Assembly: GCF_013410565.1 (NCBI RefSeq)
Contig: NZ_JACCFO010000001.1
Coordinates: forward strand, 4,588,001 to 4,652,000
From: Streptomonospora nanhaiensis
Lineage (GTDB): Bacteria; Actinomycetota; Actinomycetes; Streptosporangiales; Streptosporangiaceae
Reading direction: 5' to 3'
Length of the DNA: 64,000 nt
Under the pieces are notes generated by a model, which saw only the letters and a list, made by a program, of their open reading frames with translations, did not search any database and was not told where the DNA came from. Below are positions 7,486-15,300 of the stretch, piece after piece. Position 1 is the first letter of the stretch; each line of letters begins with the position of its first letter. Both the position numbers and the translations under genes were made by a program.

Positions 7486-8241
7486 CTAGCTCTTTACGGA
7501 CGTCGGCTCGCCACGCCCCGGCTCCCAGATTTCCCAGCCAATCTTCTTGCCCAGGTCGCCGAAGCAGCCCATGGCGCCGAGGCGGTGGACGCAGAACCAC
7601 CAGGCTTCAAGCTCGTCGGCGATGCGACCATGCAGTCGGGCCTCGTACTCATCCAGCGCTTGGTTTTCTCCGTAGGGGACTTCGGCGAACTCTGGCTCTG
7701 TGGTCCTAACGTGGAATACGACTCGCTCCCAGTACTCGGATGGCGGATCATCCGAGCCGGGCTCGTTGGTGGCGAGGATGTCCAAATGATGGAAGCGGCC
7801 CGACTTCCCGTAGCGTGCGAACGTCGCGAAGAGGAGCGGGAGCGTTGCGCTCCCGCTGATCCGATTGGAGAGGCTCTTCGCGTACCCGGTGTGGGTGGAC
7901 CGCGCCAGGCCGCGTTCAACCGCCGTGTCGAGCATCTGACCTAACCTCTGGATGTCGTGGCCCCAGTCATCTTTCAGCGTTTTCTTGGAAGGCCATGAGC
8001 CCGAGGCCTCGACCTCGTTGCAACCGAGCATGACCTTCATGGCCTTCTCAACGCCGATGCTACCCAGAGTGAATACGCCATCGCCGTGCAGGGAGACGAA
8101 GCGAAGGCTCCGGATCGCCTCCACGGAGTCGCGGAGGAGGTTGCGCACTGACTCGACCTCTTCAAGGAGCGCGAACCCCTGACGTGTCGACAACGCCGGG
8201 TGCAGCCCCGGTCGACGCCCCTGCCACGGCCTTGATGTCAT
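7486..8241 (-). CDS. Protein of unknown function, possibly HEPN-like
   Basis: About 251 residues from ATG 8241, which has GGAGG nine bases and GAAGGA immediately before it. Longer in-frame starts reach 8349 but enter the repeat region. The middle of the protein is helical, with a segment SIGVEKAMKVMLG followed by a conserved-looking WGHDIQRLGQMLD, which recalls helical HEPN/AbiV-type domains. No signature is strong enough to name a family. The gene faces the CHAT remnant and stands back to back with the higBA operon. Codon use is less GC-rich than in the core genes, which fits acquisition by transfer. Confidence 0.6.
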   Translation of the reverse strand: MTSRPWQGRRPGLHPALSTRQGFALLEEVESVRNLLRDSVEAIRSLRFVSLHGDGVFTLGSIGVEKAMKVMLGCNEVEASGSWPSKKTLKDDWGHDIQRLGQMLDTAVERGLARSTHTGYAKSLSNRISGSATLPLLFATFARYGKSGRFHHLDILATNEPGSDDPPSEYWERVVFHVRTTEPEFAEVPYGENQALDEYEARLHGRIADELEAWWFCVHRLGAMGCFGDLGKKIGWEIWEPGRGEPTSVKS

Positions 8242-8335
8242 TCCTTCGCTCCTCCGCGCGGGCCTGTGGTCGCCCTCTTGTCCAGGATAGGCGGGCGATC
8301 GGCACCATGAGCGGCGGAAGCTCGCCACCGCGAGA

Positions 8336-8396
8336 CCCGCTGTACGCAAAGGTTATTCGGCTACGGAACGTGGTCGAGTTCCGGTTTAACGTATAG
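8336..8396 (+). repeat. Direct repeat, copy 1 of 3 (VEFRFNV-stop repeat)
   Basis: The core reads CGGAAC-GTGGTCGA-GTTCCG followed by GTTTAACGTATAG. It contains a perfect 6-bp hairpin with an 8-base loop, and one plus-strand frame reads VVEFRFNV-stop. Related copies lie at 9817-9867 and 10481-10537 in the same orientation. This copy precedes the higBA promoter and overlaps its inverted repeat. Confidence 0.7.
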
Positions 8397-8423
8397 CGTT
8401 AATGGCGGACTCCGTTATACACT
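8386..8423 (+). promoter_or_regulatory. higBp: higBA operator and leaderless promoter
   Basis: TTAACG-TATAG-CGTTAA (8386-8402) is a perfect inverted repeat, a plausible binding site for the HigA antitoxin. TACACT at 8418-8423 ends six bases before the higB GTG at 8430, which fits a leaderless -10 box. A CGTTA half-site occurs again at 8413-8417. Confidence 0.55.
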
Positions 8424-8429
8424 GGTTTC

Positions 8430-8711
8430 GTGATCAGATCGTTCGGCAACAAGGACACCGAACGGCTGTGGCGTCGTGAGCGCGTGCGCTCGATCGATCC
8501 GAGGATCCATCGGGTCGCGCTGCGCAAGCTACGTCAGGTGGGGTCTGCAGAGTCTCTCGAGGACCTCCGCGTCCCGCCTGGCAATCGGCTCGAGGCGCTC
8601 AAGGGCGATCGGGTCGGGCAGCACAGCATCAGGATCAACGACCAGTGGCGGATCTGCTTCGTGTGGACCGACGCTGGACCAGAGGAGGTGCAGATCGTTG
8701 ACTACCACTGA
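8430..8711 (+). CDS. higB: HigB-like toxin (RelE/ParE superfamily mRNA interferase)
   Basis: The 93-residue protein has the standard HigB layout: a start MIRSFGNKDTERLW, a middle helix pair, PPGNRLEALKGDR, then the conserved HSIRINDQWRICFVW strand region with the basic catalytic residues, and a final IVDYH. HigB toxins cleave ribosome-bound mRNA. The gene order toxin-then-antitoxin is typical of higBA. The start is GTG 8430 with no Shine-Dalgarno sequence but a -10 box six bases away. The antitoxin gene overlaps its end. Confidence 0.92.
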   Translation: MIRSFGNKDTERLWRRERVRSIDPRIHRVALRKLRQVGSAESLEDLRVPPGNRLEALKGDRVGQHSIRINDQWRICFVWTDAGPEEVQIVDYH

Positions 8712-9000
8712 CAGGATCGAGCCGATTCACCCGGGTGAGGTCCTCATGGAGGACTTCATCGAGGGCTTCGGCATCACGCAGAACAAGCTCGCCGTGTCGA
8801 TCGGCGTCCCGCCCCGGCGGATCAACGAGATCGTGCACGGCAAGCGGGGGATCACCGCAGACACGGCGCTGCGGCTCGCGAGGTACTTCGGCACGTCGGC
8901 CGAGTTCTGGATCAACCTGCAGAGCCACTATGAGCTCGACCGCGCCGAGGACGCAGCAGGTGAGCAGATCGCGGCGATCGCGCCGCTACAGGTCGCGTGA
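8698..9000 (+). CDS. higA: HigA-like antitoxin (XRE helix-turn-helix)
   Basis: The 100-residue protein begins (M)TTTDRIEPIHPGEVLMEDF and has an XRE helix-turn-helix (ITQNKLAVSIGVPPRRINEI) followed by AEFWINLQSHYEL, the typical HigA end. No ATG occurs at the expected place. TTG 8698 is chosen because it restores the full family N-terminus and has AGGAGG (8683-8688) nine bases before it, inside the toxin gene. The antitoxin binds and neutralises HigB and should repress the operon at the TTAACG inverted repeat. Its stop codon overlaps the GTG of the hydrolase gene that follows. Confidence 0.9.
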   Translation: MTTTDRIEPIHPGEVLMEDFIEGFGITQNKLAVSIGVPPRRINEIVHGKRGITADTALRLARYFGTSAEFWINLQSHYELDRAEDAAGEQIAAIAPLQVA

Positions 9001-9821
9001 CCAGCTGCGTCGTGCAACGCCCCGGAGGCGTCTGCATCGCGGTCACCGACCTCGGCGGCGACGGCCCTGTCGTCGTGCTGCTGCACGGGCTTGCCGGGAG
9101 CTCGCGGGAGTTGCTGCGCACGGCGCGAGCGTTGCAGGACCATCGGGTCCTGCTCGTGGACCAGCGAGGGCACGGTGCGAGCACGCGGCTTCCCGATGAT
9201 CTATCCCGCGGCGCCTTCGTCGGCGACGTCGTGGCGGCGATCGAGGAGCTCGCCCCAGGGAGTCGAGCGACGCTCGTCGGGCAGTCGATGGGAGCCCACA
9301 CTGCTTTTCTCGCAGCAGCAGCGCGCCCAGACCTGGTCGAGGGGCTCGTGATGCTCGAAGGTCATGTGTCGGGGAGTGACGATCCGCGCGAGGCTGCTGG
9401 TCTCGGCGCGTACTTCGCGTCCTGGCCGGTTCCGTTCCGGGACGAGGCCGCTGCCCGCGAGTTCCTCGGTGATGACGCGATCGTTGATGCCTGGGTAGCG
9501 GATCTCCAGTCGACGGATGATGGGCTCGTCCCGCGTTTCGACGCCGCGGTCATGCAACGCACGATCGAGGCTGTGCATGAACCGCGCTGGGACGAGTGGG
9601 AAGCTCTGCAGGTTCCGACGCTCGCGATTTTCGCCAAGCACGGGATGTTCAGCGATGCCGACAAGGACGAGCTGATCCGGCGCAGGCCCGAGACGGTCAG
9701 AGTCGATCTCTCTGGCGGCAGCCATGATGCGCACCTCGACGCCTTCGACGAGTGGATCGACGTGCTTCGCGGCTGGTTATCTCGCGATCAGGCCAGCGAC
9801 TCGCGGACCATTGTCCGCTGA
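8997..9821 (+). CDS. Alpha/beta hydrolase coupled to higBA
   Basis: The 274-residue protein has LLHGLAGSS (oxyanion hole), VDQRGHGAST, the nucleophile elbow GQSMGA and a final histidine in SGGSHDAHLD, all standard for the alpha/beta hydrolase fold. The GTG at 8997 overlaps the higA stop codon by the four bases GTGA, so it should be translated with the antitoxin. A hydrolase as third gene of a higBA operon is not part of the usual system. It may be a passenger or a cellular gene captured with the module. It ends exactly where repeat copy 2 begins. The substrate is unknown. Confidence 0.85.
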   Translation: MTSCVVQRPGGVCIAVTDLGGDGPVVVLLHGLAGSSRELLRTARALQDHRVLLVDQRGHGASTRLPDDLSRGAFVGDVVAAIEELAPGSRATLVGQSMGAHTAFLAAAARPDLVEGLVMLEGHVSGSDDPREAAGLGAYFASWPVPFRDEAAAREFLGDDAIVDAWVADLQSTDDGLVPRFDAAVMQRTIEAVHEPRWDEWEALQVPTLAIFAKHGMFSDADKDELIRRRPETVRVDLSGGSHDAHLDAFDEWIDVLRGWLSRDQASDSRTIVR

Positions 9822-9867
9822 GGTTGTTAGCTGCGGCGACGCGGTCGAATTCAGGTTCAACGTGTGA
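9817..9867 (+). repeat. Direct repeat, copy 2 of 3 (VEFRFNV-stop repeat)
   Basis: Begins CGCTGA at the hydrolase stop codon and ends GCGGTCGAATTCAGGTTCAA-CGTGTGA, whose frame again reads AVEFRFNV-stop. The hairpin arms seen in copies 1 and 3 are degraded here. It separates the higBA-hydrolase module from the Phd/RelE module. Confidence 0.65.
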
Positions 9868-9946
9868 TCGCGCTGGCGCGTTGGGCGCTGTGATGCGCCG
9901 AGCGCGTGCCTCCGCGGTTCGATGCTGACGTAGCTGCCAAGGTCGA

Positions 9947-9982
9947 GGTAGCTACCCAGCAATGTACATTTCAGGGTAGTAT
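9947..9982 (+). promoter_or_regulatory. Operator and leaderless promoter of the Phd/RelE module
   Basis: The palindrome GGTAGCTACC (9947-9956), the palindrome AATGTACATT (9961-9970) and the long inverted repeat CTACCC-N16-GGGTAG (9952-9979) are nested here. TAGTAT (9977-9982) ends six bases before ATG 9989 and serves as a -10 box. Antitoxin-toxin autorepression at these sites is the likely control. Confidence 0.6.
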
Positions 9983-9988
9983 TGAGTC

Positions 9989-10231
9989 ATGGAGATCACG
10001 GCAACGAAGGCTCGCGACCAGCTCGGCCGGCTCATCGATCGTGCTCACAGCGAGCCCGTGTACCTCACTCGCCATGATCGGCGAGTGGGGGCGATCGTGG
10101 ATGTCGACACGCTCGATCGGCTGCTGGAGGCAGCCGAAGAACTGGAGGACATCGCGGCGTACGACGCTGCGAAGGCCGAGGGCGGCGAGAGCGTCACGCT
10201 CGACGAGCTCCGTCGCGAGCTCGGTCTGTGA
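9989..10231 (+). CDS. Phd/YefM-type antitoxin
   Basis: The 80-residue protein starts MEITATKARDQLGRLIDRAH, the standard Phd/YefM N-terminal DNA-binding fold, followed by PVYLTRHDRRVGAIVDVDTLD. The C-terminal half is acidic (EELEDIAAYDAAKAE) and would wrap the toxin. It is the first gene of the pair, and its stop overlaps the GTG of the RelE toxin. The start is set by the -10 box six bases upstream. Confidence 0.92.
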   Translation: MEITATKARDQLGRLIDRAHSEPVYLTRHDRRVGAIVDVDTLDRLLEAAEELEDIAAYDAAKAEGGESVTLDELRRELGL

Positions 10232-10485
10232 CCTATACCGTCCGGATTTCATCCGCTGCGCGCCGACAGATCCGGAAGCTCCCGCGGGACGGACAGGAGC
10301 GGGTCACTGCAGTGCTCGCCCTGCTTGCCGATGAGCCTCGACCTCCGGCATCGAAGAAGCTCACCGGCCGTGACGCCTGGCGCGTTCGCACGGGGAACTG
10401 TCGAGTCATCTACGAGATCCGCGATGACGAACTTCTCGTCATGGTCGTCGCGGCAGGTAACCGACGTGACGTCTACCGGCGCTGA
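10228..10485 (+). CDS. relE: RelE/ParE-family toxin
   Basis: The 85-residue protein has the RelE pattern: YTVRISSAARRQIRKLP, then a helix pair, KLTGRDAWRVRTGNCRVIYE in the central strands, and a basic end (AAGNRRDVYRR). The arginines and the final tyrosine match RelE mRNA-cleaving residues. The GTG at 10228 shares GTGA with the antitoxin stop. Repeat copy 3 begins at its stop codon, and two hairpins follow. Confidence 0.92.
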   Translation: MTYTVRISSAARRQIRKLPRDGQERVTAVLALLADEPRPPASKKLTGRDAWRVRTGNCRVIYEIRDDELLVMVVAAGNRRDVYRR

Positions 10486-10537
10486 CGCAGATGGTCCTAC
10501 GTGCCGGAACGCGGTGGAGTTCCGCTTCAACGTCTAG
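10481..10537 (+). repeat. Direct repeat, copy 3 of 3 (VEFRFNV-stop repeat)
   Basis: Begins CGCTGACGCA at the relE stop codon. The core CGGAAC-GCGGTGGA-GTTCCG keeps the same 6-bp hairpin as copy 1, then CTTCAACGTCTAG. One frame reads AVEFRFNV-stop. The similarity to copy 1 runs over about 57 bases. It marks the right edge of the toxin-antitoxin patch. Confidence 0.7.
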
Positions 10538-10583
10538 GGCCGCGCGCGGCCGCGCCCGCGCGGCCGGTCCCTCCCGGGACCGG
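10538..10583. terminator. Two adjacent GC-rich hairpins after relE
   Basis: GGCCGCGCG-N10-CGCGCGGCC (10538-10565) is followed by CCGGTCCC-TCCC-GGGACCGG (10564-10583). They lie about 50 bases after the relE stop and could end its transcript. Confidence 0.55.
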
Positions 10584-10956
10584 GTGGAATGTCACACCCG
10601 GGGCCTAGGGTGTGGAGTGGCCGCCGTGTGCGGCGCCGCCACCGGCCGGCGCGAGCTCTCTAGAGACCTAAACGCCACATCCGCCTTCCTGAACAGCGCT
10701 AGCTTCCTTTCCGGGCCATCCGCAATTACGGCGTTGACCATGGCTGTTTCCTGAGTTTTGCTGGTATTGCCCCGGAGTGCCCCAATCGCCCCTCGATCTT
10801 GAGCTGCGTCCGGGGTGCACCGTGTGCATGGACACGAAACACGGAGGAGTATTGGCGGTCGAGATCCGAAACAATGGCGCACCATAGGTATGGGGTAGAC
10901 ATGGTTCGGGAAAACGGCCGCCAGGGCCAGTGCTCGGGACGGGATGGGGAGGCGTG
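10584..10956. other. Intergenic region before the conjugation operon
   Basis: About 370 bases with no convincing gene. It includes a less GC-rich stretch around 10660-10910 that probably holds the promoter of the tcpC-like operon. No clear -35/-10 pair can be fixed. The ribosome binding site GGGGAGG (10946-10952) of the next gene is at its end. Confidence 0.45.
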
Positions 10957-11934
10957 ATGGCTCGCAAGCCGACCGCGCGGCGCGGCGGCCGACCCGCTGA
11001 CGACGCCGCCGACGCGGCCGACCTCTACGACGACTTCGGCGACCCTCCGCAGCGGACCCGGCGGCTGCGCGCCGGCTCCGGGGGGCGCTGGTGGGTGTGG
11101 ATCGGCCGCGCCGTGCTGTGGGCGTTCATCGCCGTCGTCATCTTCAACGGGGTCTGGCAGCCGCTGCGCAACGGGTTCGCCCAGCCCTCCGCCGACGAGG
11201 AGCCCGCCGCCGAGCAGCCCGCCTTCCCCGAGACCGCCGCGGCCGGGTTCGCCCTGCGCTTCGCCGACGTCTACCTCAACACCGGCGGCCATTCGAGCCA
11301 GGAGCGCGCCGAGGCGCTCGCCGCCTACGTCCCCGAGGGCCGCGCCACCGAGTTCACCGTCGAGGACTCCGCGCTCACCGGCGAGAACCTCGGCGTGGTG
11401 GGGGTCGACATCCGCGACGACCACAACGCGGTGGTCACCCTGAGCGCCGACGTCAACGGCGCGCCCATGAGCCTGGACGTCCCCGTCTACGCCGCCGACT
11501 CCGACAGCCTCGTGGTCTCCGGTCCGCCCGCCCTGCTCGCCAGCCCGGGCCGGGCCGACCTCCCCGAGCCCGAGTCCGCCGAGACCGACACCGCCGTCCG
11601 CGACGAGCTGGTGCCGCGCCTGGAGCGGTTCTTCGCGGCCTACGCCGAGGACCCCGGCTTCCTGTCCGACTTCGTGGAGCCCGGCGCCCGGATCGAGCAG
11701 TTGCCGCCGGACACCCTGGAATTCGCCGAACTGTCCGATATCGCCGTGCCCGTGGACGGTTCGAGGGATGATGATGGACGACAGGTCACGGCCACGGTGG
11801 TGTGGCGGCTGGCCGGTTCCGACGAGTCCACCCCCGCCGAGCTGACCCAGACCTACGAGTTGACCGTCGTCCGCGACGGTGAGACCTGGTATGTCCGAGA
11901 CATCCAAGGAGCCCCGCAGTCGTTCGGCGAGTGA
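10957..11934 (+). CDS. TcpC-like conjugal transfer assembly protein
   Basis: The 325-residue protein has a basic, disordered cytoplasmic N-terminus, one membrane segment (about residues 45-62) and a long extracytoplasmic part. That part fits two NTF2-like repeats (about residues 85-200 and 215-325), the VirB8/TcpC fold that scaffolds type IV secretion channels. The repeats are marked by FALRFADVYLN and LERFFAAYAEDP. ATG 10957 is chosen for its GGGGAGG ribosome binding site; the upstream in-frame start at 10930 lacks one. It is the first gene of the transfer operon. The family assignment comes from architecture and position. Confidence 0.75.
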   Translation: MARKPTARRGGRPADDAADAADLYDDFGDPPQRTRRLRAGSGGRWWVWIGRAVLWAFIAVVIFNGVWQPLRNGFAQPSADEEPAAEQPAFPETAAAGFALRFADVYLNTGGHSSQERAEALAAYVPEGRATEFTVEDSALTGENLGVVGVDIRDDHNAVVTLSADVNGAPMSLDVPVYAADSDSLVVSGPPALLASPGRADLPEPESAETDTAVRDELVPRLERFFAAYAEDPGFLSDFVEPGARIEQLPPDTLEFAELSDIAVPVDGSRDDDGRQVTATVVWRLAGSDESTPAELTQTYELTVVRDGETWYVRDIQGAPQSFGE

Positions 11935-12021
11935 TCGCCGCACCATCCCGGCAGGGCTCGAAGCCAAGGAGAAGAAGCACCATGCAGCACAGATGTGAGA
12001 CGCGAGGGGACGGCGACTGAC

Positions 12022-12327
12022 ATGCTCCCCCTGCTCTCCAGTCTCACGCACGCGGCTCTGGACGTCGCGGCCCCTCTCGCGCTGGCGGCCACCGAGGACG
12101 CCCCCGACACCTCGGGGCTCGCCGACTTCCTGCGTGGCTTCTTCGGGCCGCTGTTCCTGGTGATCGTGTCGGTCGTCGCGATCTTCTTCCTGTTCACCAG
12201 GGAGATCACCCGGTTCGCGCAATTCATCATCCTGGCGATCTTCATCGGGATCGTCTTCTACGTGCCCGGGATCATCGAGGTCACCGCGGTGGCCATCGCG
12301 CGAGCAATGGGCGTCTCGACCGAGTAG
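12022..12327 (+). CDS. TrbC/VirB2-like pilin or small channel protein
   Basis: About 101 residues from ATG 12022 (an in-frame GTG at 11995 is possible). A signal-like N-terminus (MLPLLSSLTHAALDVAAPLA) is followed by two hydrophobic helices (about residues 43-62 and 70-88) joined by a short charged loop (FTREITRF). This two-helix hairpin is the shape of VirB2/TrbC pilins. It lies directly between the TcpC-like and TcpE-like genes with 12 bases to the next start, as expected in this cluster. Confidence 0.65.
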   Translation: MLPLLSSLTHAALDVAAPLALAATEDAPDTSGLADFLRGFFGPLFLVIVSVVAIFFLFTREITRFAQFIILAIFIGIVFYVPGIIEVTAVAIARAMGVSTE

Positions 12328-12339
12328 GAGGCCGGAGAC

Positions 12340-15300
12340 GTGGACCTGCCCACGTACACCAACATCTGGCGTATCGAGAAACGGCTGTACAAGCTCTACG
12401 ATTTCCGGCTGCCGCAGCCGGTCTCGGTCGTCTACCTTGGTGTTCTCCTGGGCGTGTTCGCCGTCTGGCTGATGCTCATGGGGCTGCTCGGCGTCCCCTT
12501 CGAGACCCCCTGGCACGTCGTGTGGCTGGTGCCGCCGTTCGTCATCGCCTTCCTGGCCACCCGGCCGGTGATCGAGGGCAAGCGCCTCAGCGAACTCGTC
12601 GTCTCCCAGGTCCGCTACGTCACCGAGGCCCGCGTCTACACCCGGCTGGCGCCCGAGCGCGAGCCGGGTGAGATCCGGGTCGCCGTACGCGTGTGGCACC
12701 GCGACCCCGCGGCGGGGCCGCTGCCCGCACCCCGAAAGCGCGGCGCGCGTTCGGCCGCCAAGGCCGCCAAGGCCGCCGAGCGCACCCGCGCCCGCCGCAC
12801 CGACCGCGGCGCCGAGGCGGCCCCGCCCGCCCCGCGCCGCACCGCCCGCCAGGCACCGTCGCTGGACGAGGTTCTGCCCGCCTCGCCCAACGGGCACGGC
12901 GCGCGGGCGCACGCCGGTTCGGGACCGACCGAAAACCCCGATCCCGCGCCGCTGTGGAACGGCGACCAGCCCGCCGCCGCTCAACCGCGCGCGGAGTCCG
13001 ACGACTCCGCCAACTGGGCCGCGGCCGGTCCCTACATCCCCGCCGAGCCCCCGCCCTCGGTCCGCGAGCGGGTGGCCGAGCGCGAGGCCGCGTTCGCCGA
13101 CACGCCCGACGACGAGCCGTGGGAGTGGGAGCCGGAGCCCGCCGAGCCGCGCGCGGCCGACCCCGCGCCCCGCCGGGTCGAGCCCCAGGACGACCCGGGC
13201 GAGGCCGAGCGCGAGACCGCCTTCCGGTCCGCGCGCGAGAACGGGCTGCGGCCCGGCCGCGCCGCGGACCCCCGCCCCGACCCCGCCCCCCTGCCGCTGC
13301 CCGAGGCCGCCGAACCCGACTCGCTCGACCAGCGGCGCGTGTGGGAGCGCGACTACGGCCGCGAGCGCGGCACCCCCCGGCGCGGTGTCGGCAAGAAGGT
13401 CCTCAACTACTTCGGCTTCGCGCTGGAGAAGCCGGCCACCGGGTCCGGCACCGACCCCGCCCGGCGCGAGTCCCAGACCGTCCGGGGGCGCGGCCGCCGT
13501 CCGTCCGGGCACACCGGTCCCATCCCCGGGGCCGCCCGCACCCCGGCCGAACTCGCCGCGCACCTCGCCGACTACACCGACGAGCGGTCCCCCGACCACG
13601 GCGTCCGGCCGGACCGGCGGGACACCGCAGGCGCCCCCGCGGCCGCGTACTCCGCTCCCGAGGCGGCGCCCGAGCACCGCGACACCCCGGCCGAGCCGGT
13701 CCCCGACCGCCCCGAGGCCGCCCACGACCCCGCTCCGTCGGGCGATCCGGCGCCCGACCGCGACACCTCGGCGCGCCGCCGCGCCGAGGAGATGATGGCG
13801 GCGCCGCCCACGCCGGCCGAGGCCCCGCGCGCCCGGAACGCCGACCCCGCCGCGCCCGAGCGCGCCGACGCCGGCCACGAGGCGGCCGCCGAGCCGCTGC
13901 CGGCCGGCGACCCCGACGCCCCGGCCTCCCCCGAGCGCCCCCGCGACGACTCCGCCGCGCGCTCCGGCGCGTTCGGCCGCTCCCGCCCGTGGGAGCGCCG
14001 GGAGCGCTCCGGCACCGGCTCCGAGGGCGACCCCGCCGAACCCGACGCCGCGGACCGGCCCGGCCCGCAGCGCCGCCTGCGCGGCCGCATCCAGGGCGTC
14101 CTGGTCACCCGCCGCCTCGAACGCGAACGCGACGCGGCCGACGCCGTTTCAGGAGCCGGGCAGGAGGACGCCGGATCCGCCGCGCCGTCGGACCGCGAGT
14201 CCGAGCGCGCCCGCGAGCGCGCGCGGGCCGCCGCGCCGCCGCCGCGCGCCACCGGCCAGGGCCTCGGCGGCCCCGAGCCCACCGAACCCGCCCGCCCCTC
14301 GCTGCGCGCCCGCCGCCTCCAGCAGCGCCCGCACGCCGCGCCGTGGGACCTGCCCACCCCGCTCGACAGCGCCGCCGAGCAGCGCGCGCCGCGCGACGAC
14401 CGCCCCGCCGAACGCGCCGAGCCCGCGTCCCCGCGCGCGGACGCGGTTCCGCCGAGCGCGCCCGAGCCAAACCGCGCGTCCGCCGGCACCGCGGAGCCGG
14501 GCGAGCGCAAGCCCCACCTGCAACTCGACCACGGCACCGGCGAGCACGAAAGCCTCTCCGAGGTCGTCCGGGTGTTCTCGGCGCCGCCGGGCACCGTCGG
14601 CGTCGACGAAGGGCGGCCCGGCCGCACCGGCGACCGTCGCGAGGCGGAGCCGGAGCCCGCGCCGGAGGCGGCGGAGGCCGAGGGCACCGCGCCCGGCGCG
14701 GCCGCCGAGGATGCCCAGCCGCGGGCCGCGCGCGAGGCCGCCGAGGCGGCGGCCGAGCCCGAGCCCGAGAACAAGCCGCCGCTGCAGCTCGACCACGGTA
14801 CGGGTGAGCACGAGAGCCTGACCGAGGTCACCCGTGCCCTGTCGGAGGGAGCGGGGGAGTCCGCCGACGAGGAGTCCACCGGCGACAAGTCCGCCCGGCC
14901 CGCGCGGGCGCAGGCTGAGGGCAAGCCGCCGCTGCAGCTCGACCACGGCACGGGTGAGCACGAGAGCCTGACCGAGGTCAGCCGCGCCATGGCGGCGCCC
15001 GAGGAGCGTGCGCCCGCGCCCCGCGCCGCGTCGCGCACCCCCGACACGGACCCGGCGGCCCCGTCCGCGCCGGACACCGCGGCCGGTCAGGACCCGGCTG
15101 AGGCGGACCGGCCCGCGGGCGACCCCCGCCCCGCCGCCGAGGCCGCGGGTGCCGCAGCGGACACGGCCGCCGAGCGCGAGCCCGGCGCCGAACCTGCCCC
15201 CGGAGACGCGCCCCGGATGGACCCCGGACGCTCCCCGGCCGCGGGCTCCGAATCGCCGCATCCGGCTGCCGCCGACGCGCCGCGCATCCCCGACCTGTCG

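Noticed and set aside
8336-10537. Integron attC sites as the explanation of the three repeats
   Set aside because: GTTTAAC/GTTCAAC resemble an attC inverse core and AAC...GTT pairs exist for copies 1 and 2. The conserved part lies on the wrong side of that core, copy 3 lacks a partner GTT, and no integrase is present.
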